A stretch of DNA of 64,000 nt from Eudorina sp. 2006-703-Eu-15 (taxonomy: Eukaryota > Chlorophyta > Chlorophyceae > Chlamydomonadales > Volvocaceae), in contig BDSI01000043.1 of assembly GCA_003117195.1 (NCBI GenBank), positions 469,523-533,522 on the forward strand, given 5' to 3'. The notes under the pieces were generated by a model. That model was given only the letters and a program-made list of their open reading frames with translations, was not told the DNA's origin and made no database searches. Positions 36,901 to 47,740 of the stretch are shown here, in pieces (the stretch's first letter is position 1; each line of letters begins with the position of its first letter). The position numbers and the translations under genes are program-made.

Positions 36901-39900
36901 TGGACGTGGGCGTCTGCCGCACCCAGTCCCGCATCAGCAGGCTGCAGCACAGCTGGGCCAGCAGCCGCGTCCGCGACGGGGGCCTGACCAGCGCAGCCAG
37001 CGTGAGGTCAATGAGGCCATTGAAGTACGCTTGTGAGAACCGAAACCGGCTCTCCAGCAGCGACCGGGCGTCTGCTTCCATCGCCGCTGCGGAAACGGAG
37101 GCGCCCAGCGCGTTGGTGCGGGGGCGCGCAGCGCCGGACGCGCCGCCGAGGGTGGCAGCACGCTCCGCATGCGCAGCACGCTTGCTGGCGCCGCCGCCGC
37201 CACGGCGCGCCGGCGGGTTGTCCAGGAGGTGCTCGGGTGGCTGCAGTATGAATGTGTCGAAGCGGATGATGTGGTAGAGCTGCATGGGTGAGATCACCCA
37301 GCGCCATCGACCGAGTTCGGCCTGGTACGGTACAAGGGGTGGCAACAAGGGGCAGGGACGGGCAGGGAAGAAAATGGCGCAGCGGAAGGGGAAAAAAGGT
37401 GACGGGGGCAGGGACGGGGGCAGGGACAGGGACAGCGACCGGCACGGGGAGGGTACAGGAAATTGGTCGACATATTCATTGGTACTGGAAATTGGTAGGC
37501 ACGGGGAGGGTATAAGAAATTGGTAGACATTTCAAGCTGCGCTGCTGCCAGAGCGACAGGTAGGGGGACAGCGACAGGCATGGGGACGGGGACGACGACC
37601 GTGTGATTTGTGTGGCCACTGCTTAGGGTGAATCACATCGCGTGCCCCGTCCGGGCCCGCACTGCGAGTGTACCCCACACCAGCTCCTCCCTGCATCGCC
37701 CCCTTCCCCTGCCTCTCGCCCCTCAGCTCCCCGTACCTCCACCCATTCTCCACACGGCGACCCCCCACCACCATAAACACACACATACACGGGCGGGTTG
37801 CAATTCTAAACACACACACACACACGCTCCTCACCTCCCTCGGCGTGGCGCGCCACGCCGCGCCCATGTGGACGACGCCCAGCGCGGCGCAGTCGTACAC
37901 GTGGGGCGCGCGGCCCTCAGCGCCGCGGCGCCAGTCGTCGCGATCCGCCTCGGGAGACGCATCCAGCAGGATAAGGCCCAGAACGGCGGCGTCCAGAACC
38001 TGCGCCGGGGGAACCCCGGAAGGGAAGGGAAGGGAAGGACTAGGCAGGTTGAGACCTCTCACCTCCCCAGCAGCGCACTCAGTGTGCGGCCCCACTCCCC
38101 AGCGCGCCTCAAGTCGAGGTGACGCAACACGCGGCTCATATGACGGCGAAAACGATGGAAGCGCTGGCGCCGTTGCAACGGGCACGACCGCGGCCTACCT
38201 TCCAACCCAGCCTACGGTATCGTACACAGTACTCTGCGGCGGGCTGCTGACCCACGGGTCGCCAGCCGGCCGACCCCCGCGGGGTTCCGCCCAGCAGCCG
38301 TGTTCCATGACCCTGGTGAGTGCTGGTGTGTTAAATGTTAAACCCGGCCCGTGCTGGTGTGTTTAATAAACCCGCCCGACCGTGCTGGTGTGTGTACCCT
38401 CCACAACGCCCCATACCGCCCCACCCATGAAGCCTGCAGCTCCTGTCGGATGTCGCTGCCGCGGTGCGCCGCGCGGTCCTGTCCGGGCAGCTGCCAGCGG
38501 CTGGGCATCTCCAGAGCGGCGGCCTCCGCAACCTTCCGCCAGTCGAGGTTGCCCTCCAGCAGCTGCGGACACAGCTGGCCCAGCGCGTTAAGCGCAATGA
38601 CCAGCGCCTGCGGGCCTTCGGGCGGCGCCGCGCCTGCCGTGCTCGCATGCTGCTGCTGCTGCTGCGACGGCTCCTGCTGCTGCTGCGACGGCTCCTGCTG
38701 CGGGCCCCCTTGGAGCGCCAGCTGGTGTTGCACCTTCCGCAGGTGCGCGCTCAACATGGGTTTGGACTGGGCCATGCGGCGCAGCCGGGCGTCTGCCTGG
38801 CGCGCGGCCTCGAGCGCCGTCGCCCCAACCGCCTCGCTGTCCCGCGCGTCCCTCTCCTGCGGGTTCGTGCGCGGGGTAAAGAGGCAGTCGGTGCGCGGGG
38901 CGTCGTCGCCGTGACGCCACAGGCGTTCCGGAAGGCGGGGCCGTAGCCCGGTCCGCCGTGCATGCACGTGTCCAAGTGGATGCGCGTGCGATGTTGCACT
39001 GAGCTGCATGTTGCCGCTCAGTCGGGGCCAGGCCCGGCGGTACCTACCACGCTGCCGTCAGGAGAGACCGCCCTCCCCAACGCCCCTCATCCAGTTATGC
39101 TATTGCGCGCGGGCCCCATCAACCACCGCTTCCGAAGCCGTTTGAAAGAAATATTTATTGCGCTCTAGCCCCACTGGCCATCAGCGAGTGAACAAAGACG
39201 GCGGAACGGCTGCCCGCCTTCCGCACGCGCATTATGCACCGCGTGAAGGGAGCGAGCACGCGGGCCACCAAAGCTCACCCGCGCGTCGGCGGGCGCCCGC
39301 GCGAGGTCGAACAGGTGCGGCTCCTCCTGCTGGTTGGTGGCCCACAGGGAGCGGATGAAGGCCCAGCCGGTGGCCAAGCTCTTGGCATGGCCGAACACGG
39401 TCAAACCGTCGCAGATTCGATTCCAGGCAGCGTGGACCGCCGATGCGGCTGAGAACTCGCCGCCCGGAGCGTACTCGGGGGGAAGCGCGCCGCGCCGCGT
39501 GTCCGCGGGCACGTGTCCCGGCACGGGTGCTGGCACGGGTGCGGGTCGCGCAGTGTACTGCAGGGACTGCGGCGGATGCTGCGATGGCTGAGTCTCAGCG
39601 AGCGGCGGCGCTGGCCCGGAGGGCCTTACGGGCGACCGCGGACGACCCTGGACCGAACCCGAGGAACCCGGCCCCGCCGCGCTGGCACCGCTGCCTGCTA
39701 CGGCCGACCCAGCGACTGGCGTCGCGGAGGAAACCGCAGGCGTGCCATTTGCCGGGTTCGCCGCGGCAGGGGCGGCCGCGTCTTCCGGCGACAGCAGATT
39801 GCCAAATGGGTTCCAACCCAGATGGCCGCTCCATGCGCCCAGGCGTGTCTGCGGGTACAGGCCCTGCCGCGCACGATCCGGTGCATTAGCCGGACGGTGC

Positions 39901-41496
39901 TGCTCCTGAGGTGCTTGTCCTCGATGCCGCTGCTCGTGCTGCTGCTGCTCATGGTGCTGCTGGTGCTGCTGCTGTTGCTCCTGTTGCAGCGCGTCAGACT
40001 TGGGTGCGAGTGGTGGTTGTGAAGCGACAGGCGTCTTCAATGGCACCGCCCCCTGCCGCGGCGAAGGTGCCGTTGGCGCCTGCCGCGTCACCGCCTGTTG
40101 ATGCTCCGTCTGCTTGGGCGGCGGGTGCTGCTGCTGCTGTTGGTGGGGAGACGGGGGCCGGGGTGGTGGCGGTGTTATGTCCTTCTGCACCTGGGGGTGC
40201 TTTGACACCCTTGGTTCCTGTCCCGGCGGCTGCTGCTGCTGCGGCTGCTGCTGCCCCTGCTGCTGCGGCTGCACCTCGGACGCCAGCTGCAGTGGCTCTG
40301 GCGGTTTCTCCCCCCGCCGCGGGCCCTGCTTCTCATGTTGCGCCCCTTGCCGTGGCGGCTGAGCACTCGGCACCCCGTGCCTCCCGTTGCAAGGCATGGA
40401 CTGCACAGGCACCGCCTGCGGGCAGAGCGGGGCGGCCATAACCACTGTCACTCCAAACCACTGTCACTCGGGCCAGAGACTCCGCCGATCGACAAGCGCA
40501 CCCACATGACGGCAACGACTGTGACGCCTCGGCCGCCTGCGGTGTCCCCTCACGGGGCCCCAGCGACTGCGGCTCGGCCCGACGCGGGTTGCGGGGCCGC
40601 ACTTTTGGAGCCTAGGGTGCAGGCCCGGCTCAGGGCGGACTCTTGTGTGCAGCAAGTACACGGCATGGCTGCGCGCGCATTGGAGGCGTGCTGTGGCGAC
40701 CCACATGCGGCAGAGGGCACAACCGTCCACGGAGAACCCCGGTGGGCATCCCTGGGGCCGCGAAGTGGTGTCGCAGCGCGGCGGTGGCATGAAGGACGGG
40801 AGCACGGGAGCACATCAGCCCTTCCCCGCGGCGTGGGCAAGGCGCCAGACGTCGCTCGCAGCTGGGCGCTGGCACGCACCAGCGACTCGCGCGCTGCGAC
40901 GGAGCCGCACGCCGCAAGTGCCGAGCAAGGTATGTGATGTCACCACTAGGATGTCATGTGCGATCTGGTCTGTTCAAACTTACCGGGGGGTCGCCAACTG
41001 GGTTACAGTCCGGCGACGATAAGGATGCAGAGCGAGTCACCGCGTCAAGGGCAGGAGCGGCGCTAGCTGGGCCCGTGCGCACACTCCCACCAGCAGGGCT
41101 GCGCGCAGGCAACTTCGCATCGTTGGGGAGCGGCGGTGGGGGTGCTGTGAAGCCCCACGGCAAGGGCTTGCGCCAGCTCTGAGGGACTTGGGGCTGCAAC
41201 GTGCCAACCGCACCCACACCACGCTGGCGCAGCGCCAGGTAGGTAGACGTTGGGTGCAGCCTCCGCATTGTTGCTATGGCGCGGAGCGCGGAAGGTGGAA
41301 GAAGTGGGTCTTCGTGTGCTGCGCCCTGCTTCCGGTCGGTAGGCGTGCCGTTGCCGTGCTCCGCCCCTGCCGCTTGCCTCTTCCGTTCGCGGTGCTCGAC
41401 CCGCTGCGATCCCGCCTGGTCCAACTGTGTCTGGTACAGCAGCTGCGCCATCTGACGCTGCTGTTGAGCTGCAAGCGTTGCAGCTATGTTGGTCAT
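31241..41496 (-). CDS. Tandem-family gene D, giant Gln-rich protein, complete
   Basis: Proposed exons are 41496-40984, 40415-39279, 38856-38425, 37999-37835, 37321-33530, 32611-32492, 32306-32074, 31808-31647 and 31502-31241, about 2271 residues. Exon 1 starts MTNIAATLAAQQQRQMAQLL and contains SWRKPLPWGF. Exon 5 is a single 3.8-kb exon. It holds a helical start (LLAQLCCSLLMRDW), a long QRQEGP-type hexapeptide array, a second LQPQ-rich array, then AEALRPGLLRVHPDTW near residue 1790 and a polyglutamine/proline tail. Exon 6 is 120 nt and encodes WGLVSLCGFDMPLGFLKLSY, equivalent to exon 5 of gene B. Exon 7 has VAADLFRCLAFVPPLPY, matching the start of exon 6 of gene B. The intron after exon 8 seems to use a GC donor (CAG/GCAAGT). 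The last two exons are only weakly similar to the paralogues. Function is unknown. Confidence 0.7.
33115..33475. repeat. 27-bp minisatellite, about 13 copies
   Basis: Units share TCCCGCCCTGGAAGGAC and differ mainly at one or two positions. It lies wholly inside the gene D intron between exons 5 and 6. The 27-bp period keeps several frames open, so long apparent proteins here are artefacts. Confidence 0.95.
35930..36750. repeat. Coding minisatellite in gene D exon 5 (QRQEGP-type units)
   Basis: Dozens of 18-bp-scale units encode QRQEG(P/S), QRQEAG and variants on the minus strand. Higher-order blocks of two or three units recur, which indicates repeated unequal exchange. Confidence 0.92.
37446..37556 (-). 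repeat. Cluster of three CCAATTTCC micro-elements
   Basis: Three copies at about 37452-37472, 37482-37497 and 37510-37555 on the minus strand, the last with the full GCTCTGGCAGCAGCGCAG head. GGCACGGGGAGGGTA recurs between them, as expected for insertion into or beside an earlier copy. All are sense with gene D, in the intron between exons 4 and 5. Confidence 0.65.
37789..37809 (+). repeat. GGGTTGCAATTCTAA micro-element
   Basis: GGGCGGGTTGCAATTCTAA embedded in (CA)-rich sequence directly after the gene D exon 4 donor. CA-rich flanks make a duplication impossible to delimit. Confidence 0.55.
38320..38393 (-). mobile_element. Two adjacent 19-bp micro-inserts sharing one 12-bp direct repeat
   Basis: GTGCTGGTGTGT occurs at 38320-38331, 38351-38362 and 38382-38393. 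The two 19-bp spacers read TAAATGTTAAACCCGGCCC and TTAATAAACCCGCCCGACC, diverged forms of the TTAGAANTGCAACCCGCC family. It lies in the gene D intron between exons 3 and 4. Confidence 0.6.
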
Positions 41497-42777
41497 GGTG
41501 CCCGCTCAACCGCCTCAATGCTCTCCACACCCCGTGGTTAAAACCTCGCTACATACTAGAGTATATTTCATGGGATTCATACCGTGGCCCACACGTATCT
41601 GGTGAGCCACGGCAACGTCACGAATCCGAAACTTTGTGGAAATGCATGGTTTCAAAACCTTATCATGTCCATTTGTAAATCTTTACTCCATCCTCTATCA
41701 GTTGATATAAGATTGGCAGTTGTGACTGACCACCCATCTACGGTGCCTTCAGAATCCAGTGTCTGGAACGTGGGGTTCCCAGCTCAAGGCCGCGCTTTTG
41801 CGCTTGAAACAACAAGACATTCGCATTTGTAGACAGTCAATATTATACTTCTTGCAATGAACGCGTAGCTGAAACCCCCAAAATATTTCGTCTATCCTTA
41901 GGGTGCATTTTGCACTTTTGTTTGCAGGCAATTCAAAATGTTTTGCATATCTGTTGATGTAAGTTGAGGTAAAGCTGCAAAACGCTGTGACCCTCGGGTC
42001 GGTGCTCGCCGGAACTACAGGATGGATGATATGGACGCATCTCTCCAGCACATTGGTTGCATTCTGACGAATGCACTCGTGGAAGCGCATCAGCTTCCAG
42101 ATGAAGCCCGGGAAGGACCAGACTCATGACCCCCTGGTTACGGCTCATCACATTACGGCTCATCAACTCATTCTGGGGTGCCGTTGCGCAAGTGCAGTGA
42201 GCACAAATACGAAACACGAAGCAAGGTGCAATAGTGTGCAATGCACGTTGCTACGAGCACTCATCCTGCCTCGTATGTTTGCCTCCTCTCGGCATGCATC
42301 AATTCGACATCAGCCTTCCACGAACGCGTCCGACGCGCTGCTCCTGCGGCGTTGACACCTGCCCTTCGCGCAATGACACCATGAACCTTCCCTGACGATT
42401 CCGGTTTGCTCTCGCCTACAACTTGACGCATGGGAAAACCCCGGCCGGCCCCGCTCTGACCGGCGGTCCTTGGAACTAACGACTGTGCAACACCACGGTC
42501 TTATCTGTATCACACTCGTTGTTGGCCCCTACGGCGCTTCGGACCGCCTCGCGATGACACATTGTGAGCCACGCGTTCCCATTCATTGTTGGCTCCCACA
42601 GGCAACACTCAATGCTTGCTACAATGTGACCGGCAACGTCGCGAAACGCGCCGGAGCGGCTCAGCCCAACCCAGTCGCCGTACCGTACGGTAATGTACAA
42701 TGCCCCCAACCCTCATGCCCGGCGCATCCGGCCGCCACATCGGGCCCTGGTCCTTGTCACCCTGCTTCCTCTCAACC
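41497..42777. other. Intergenic region between genes D and E
   Basis: The stretch 41540-41950 is AT-richer than its surroundings and is probably the promoter and 5' leader side of gene D. The rest is the 3' flank of gene E. No gene, micro-element or microsatellite was seen. Confidence 0.55.
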
Positions 42778-45700
42778 TCACAAGTAGAACGCCGCCTTCC
42801 GCAGCTCCCGCTTCTGAAGCTGCTGCCGCACGGCCGCCGGCACCTGGGGCCGAACGCACTCCCAGGGTCGCTCCGCCGCGCACTCGTGCACCATGAACTC
42901 CGCTCGCAAGCCCTCCCGCAGGACACGCCTGCAGCCGGGGCCCTCTTCAAGCGCCGACAGCAACGTTTCCACCTTGTGCATGGCCAGCATGTACCCGGCA
43001 CTGTCCCATGTCCCGTCCGCCTTGACAAATCGGCCAGGCCGATCGCCAACACCGCGGTTTTCGGAGAGGATCTGCACGCTCGCCTCGATGGCAGTCAGGG
43101 CGCGATCCGCGTAGCTGAATTGATACGCGGCTGCGCCGCCCTTGGTGGGGTACTTTTGCCCACGCGGCGCGGATGCGTACGAGCCAGCTGCAGCTCCAGA
43201 ACCAGCAGCGCCGGCGTCGTTCTCTCGGTCATCCCAGCCATCATCGTCCTCACAGCCGCTCCGGTTACTGGGGTGCCCGGGTTCGTCCGCCCAGTCCACC
43301 ACATCCACGCACGTGAAGCAAAGGTCCCTCCCCGCCTCCAGCATCTGCTTCCGGACCTGCACGTCGATACAGCGCGTCCCGTCCCGAGGCCGACCGCAGC
43401 CCATTACGACGGTATCCGCACCGTTGATATCGTGCGCAACTGCGGAATTCTGAAGGCAGACACGAAAGCCCACGGCTGCGCGCCATTGCCAAGTTGCGGA
43501 AGCCTGGGTGGCGCCCACGACCGGGCTATGAGCGGGTGCGCATGCCATCCCGCCACCCACGTGCATGCGTATGCCGTACAGTCTGGTGGACACAAGGACC
43601 AGCTAGGACCCGGCGTCTCCAGGCAGGCTGCATTACCACTCGATGAGAACATTATCATATTATTGTCGTCGGTAGTTTTTGTTGCCGGGCTGGATGTGTC
43701 TGGGCAGTTTTCAATTTAATTCCCACTCGACGTGCCCGAGTTTCACTCCGCTGCGTGTGTCTTGGCTGCAACCTCTGCATGCAAGCGCCCGGGCACGGTG
43801 CACGTGACCAGCTCAGCTCACCTTCGACAGCAGCTGGAGCATCCGCTGCAGCCCGCCCACGCCCTTGCACTGCAGCAGCATCGCCAGTGTCCTCTTCCGC
43901 AGCATGCCCTCCACCAGTGCCTTCGACAACGCCACCAGGCTGTTAAGGTTTGTGACGCCGTTGCGGCAGGGTAGTTCCGGTTCAGGGCGGGACCGCAGCA
44001 AGGGAACAAGCAAAGGTCGGCATGCAGACGAAAGGCAAGGCGCGCGTTACTGCTCCCGGGACGCCCTTCAACCCTGACCTGCCATCCTACCCCCGTGTGC
44101 ATGGCAGTGCTAGTGGAGTACACGAGAACAGTACGCACAGCGCCGAAATGACAGCGCAACGTAAGGGCAGGTCACGCGCCCTACCTCAACCCGGTTGAAA
44201 GCGTCAACCCGAAATCCCCTGCTGCTCTAAGTTGCAGCGTTACTCACTTGCTTGTGGCTGAAACTGTCAGCATGCGCTCGCGGATCCAGTTCCACTTGTA
44301 CCCGGCGTCCTTGAGGGCGGGTAGTTGATCAGACCAGCAGGCCAGGAGCTCAACACGCGCAATCGGCCCGTCAGCGCTTAGTTGCGCGATCCCCGAGGGA
44401 CCCGTCACTGCAGGCGTCATCAGCACCGCCGGCTGGTACACCACACGCCCGCTGAACCCAGCCTGGAGACGCCCAGCCTGGCTGCTTCGGAAGCTCCACA
44501 ACAGCAGCAGCAGCGCCTGCCCCGGGGACTCCAACTCGACGCCAAGCACTCGCTCCTGCATCACTGGAGTGCAGCTGCTCGAGGAAGCCTGCCGGCCACC
44601 CCGCCGGCGAGCGAGCGCGCCGCCATAGCCCACATCGCAGCTGACGCGCACGTCCGCTGCGTCGCCAGACATCGACAGGAAGTCAGTCATGACGCCCAGG
44701 AGCTGGACTGCGAGGACAGGCAGAGGCGACCGTTCCGCCGGCGCCCCATCAGCGTCATCTCCGGCGATAGAGCTGATATCCTTGGCGTAATATCGCGGCT
44801 CGCAGACGGGCGACCCAGCTTCGGATACCCCGGCCACCGATCCTCGTGTCGCACGGCGTGTGCTGAGCTGCTGATTCATGGGCGCCGATACAAGCGGCGG
44901 CGGGTGGACGGCCTGAATCCGATCGACACCTGAGGCCGACCTGATCGGGGATGTGTGACCCTGCTGCGGCGGTGGCTGCATGGGGACGTCATTCGACGGG
45001 TGATCCCCCACACCGCCGAGATCCAACTCCTGCTCCCGTCGCAGACGTGCCGCACGCAGGCTCGCGGCGTGCAAGGCTAATGACGCTTCCATATAGACCA
45101 GCTCGGTGAGAGTGTCCTCGCCTGCCCCCGGCATCACGGCCGCGGCCCAGATGCTCACCGCCAGCGGCGCGTCTGCCACCCTGACCATGAGGCTGGCCAG
45201 CCGCTCAGCAGCGAAGCGCGGGGAGGTCCGCGCAGGCGGCGGCGGGTGTAAGGGGTCGGCCACGTACCATCCGGCCTGGGGCAGGAAGGGCACTCGCAGG
45301 CCCAAGAACAGGTGCCGCACCGAGAGCTTTGCACGCAGGACCTCCTGAGCAGGGAGCAAGGAAGGGGATTTACAGGCAAATGAGTTACTTGTTGTATAGC
45401 GGCTGCAATTTGAACACTGGTTTCCGTACAGGGACGAGCTGTATCGTGCATGCCGTATCATAATCCGATAGCGGACGTAGTGACTGTGGGCGAAGTGTAG
45501 GTTTGCACACCATGCAGAGACACACACAGAAGTGTTTGCCGGCGAACCGTGAGGAGATCCCTTCATGCTGGCCACCCTGCAGGGCCGCGGAGCATGAGGC
45601 ACCGCTCTCCATCCCGCAATCCGCCGCCCCACAAACACCCAACTACACGCAAACCTGTTGTTCCTCACCTCCCCGAGATCTTTGCAGAGCGCCACGGCAG

Positions 45701-47740
45701 CACATTCCAGCGGATCAAGGTCCATGTCTACGCGCCCCTCATGAGCCGCCATGTGAAGAAGGAAACCGTGCAGGGCGCGGGAGGCGACCTGCGGCGCCGC
45801 GACCGGAGAAAGTGGGAGCCGTTTGTGAACGCCTTGCCCTCCATAATGCCGCACTGCGAAGAACATAACGTGTTGTAGACCTACAACCACCGCGTGCGCA
45901 TGTACCATGAACACCGCGCCCAAGAACACCTATTCCGCCCCGACCTCTCCGCAAGAAAGGAAGCGCAGTCGCCGCGCACCTACCACTGTAACTATGGCGT
46001 CAGCCTTAGCGATTGATATCAGCCGCCTCCAGCTGTCCCCAAAGCGCAGTTCGTGTCGGGGCGGGGGCTCGTCAGCGGCGCCCTGCTGCCCAGTGCTGCG
46101 GTCCCCGCAGGCGGCAGCCTCCTGCTTGGTCAGCTCCTTCTCCAATATCGACATCAGGTGAGCAGGTCGAACATCGGAGCGCTTGAGCAGCTTTGACGCC
46201 ATGGCAATCATCGGGTTGGCCAAGCAAGCCTCTTCCATGAGCAGGGTCGACAATACAGCCTCCTCCGCCGCTGCGCGCGCACGCAGCGTGGCGATATTCA
46301 GACGCGCCCTGGCGCCGACCGATTGCGCCACGTCGAGCAGTCCTCCAGCCTCCGCTGCGAAGTGCCTCTTTAGGAATGTAACAAGCACATGCGAGACCCT
46401 ATCTCGCACGTGTTCGACAGAGGGGCCCTGGTCCAGGCCGGCCTCGCCACGGTGCTGCGCGTCGCCGCTCAGCAACCGATCGACTTCCACCAGGGCCATG
46501 CAAAACGTGTTCACCATCTTGTCCTTGGTCAAACGATTCAGGGTCTCGACAGGGTCTGGAACCATGCCCGCCGTCGTCACCTGGAGAATCATCAGCGTGG
46601 AGATGTCCGCGGCAGTTCGCACGAAAACAGATGTGTACTTAAGTGTGCTATCGTGCGCCTGGCAGGCCAGGACTCAATCCGTCCGGCATACGACAGTCAC
46701 CGCCACGCTCTGCTCTGCACCAAAGAGTGCCGGGCGAAGAGGTTCCAATCATTAGGTCAGGTTGCATGGCTGCAGGTCCAGACTTGGACGCTGCTACAGC
46801 AGTATGCACGCAACCACGGCCGACGATTAGTTAGGCACAACAGGCACGACATTTGCCTGGGTGGGCTTCGTGTCCGTTGTTGGTATCTGCGACCACACAC
46901 TGTTCTCGCGAACCAAAATGCCGACCGGGATTCGCTGGACCACGAAACAAGTAGAAACGCCCACAACCAACCCATAAGATCAGCGCTGTAATCGTCCGGA
47001 TGCCGCCATCCGTTCCTCGCGCCTACCTCGCCCGTTCTCGGCGCGTGAGGCAAAGAAGTTAAGACCCCCGCATCTTTCCCGGCGCCTTTGTTGCAGAAAG
47101 ATGCGCTTGGCCCAGTGCTCGCGCTGGCGCTGGCCGTTTGTGTCCATGACGCAGTGGGAGCGCTTCCGCTGGTGCCATAGCGATTTGTAGACAGCAGCTG
47201 CGGCGCTGTGGATGACTGCGGTGATGCCGATCTACCGCCAGCGCGCCTGCTGCCGTAGTCTACATCCTCCACGGTGCTCACAGCAGCACCCCACGTTCCT
47301 TCAGGAGAATCTTGCCTGATACCGCCGGGTTCATCCCCGTGGTCACGGTTCACGGCCGTCGCTGAATCCAAAGGCGATTCTGCTGACGCTTTTACTGTGG
47401 CTGATGCTGGCTGTGTCAGGCCCCAGGGCAGCGGCTTGCGCCACCGGGAGCAGGCGGGGTAAGGGGGTTCCCGCTCACCCAGGCCTGACAGCAACGCGGC
47501 GGTCGGATACCTTCGTCGGATGCAGTGAACAAACCTGCGTTCGGAGTCGGAGATGGGCGAGGGCCCAGACACGGCACCGAGGCTGTCCTCCTTATGGCCT
47601 GGTCTGGGCTCGTGGCCATTGCTCCTTGCATTTCGGCCATCTTCCTTCCCTGCATAAGCTTCAGCCGTGAGCTGGACAACGAGCTGTCTGTGGCGCCGCT
47701 GCTGCTGCTGCATGAGCGCCGCTGCGATGGAGGAGCTCAT
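42778..47740 (-). CDS. Tandem-family gene E, shorter divergent member
   Basis: Proposed exons are 47740-47027, 46580-45984, 45788-45669, 45344-44248, 43939-43822 and 43356-42778, about 1074 residues, phases compatible. Exon 1 has ALMQQQQRRHRQLVVQL and RWRKPLPWGL. Exon 2 is helical and aligns loosely with exon 2 of genes A and B. Exon 3 (DMDLDPLECAAVAL) resembles exon 3 of gene C. Exon 4 starts with RHLFLGLRVPFLP, equivalent to exon 6 of gene B, and appears to fuse the exons that are separate 6 and 7 elsewhere. Exon 5 is 118 nt with GVGGLQRMLQLLSK, matching exon 8 of genes B and C. The last exon starts VRKQMLEAGRDLCF, like the last exon of gene C. The central LRPGLL..HP..W module and the following exon of about 120 nt are absent. 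Less low-complexity sequence is present than in A-D. Function is unknown. Confidence 0.7.

Noticed and set aside
34948..36987. Long plus-strand open frame of 679 residues, Ala/Pro/Leu-rich
   Set aside because: It is the antisense of the Gln-rich repeat array in gene D exon 5. The repeat period keeps all frames open and no domain is present.
35927..37036. Plus-strand LPLRPFLP repeat protein
   Set aside because: Another antisense frame of the same coding minisatellite.
45881..45929. Upstream extension of gene E exon 3 to 45929
   Set aside because: The acceptors available there break phase with exon 2 or need an intron of about 54 bases. The CAG at 45789-45791 keeps phase and matches gene C exon 3.
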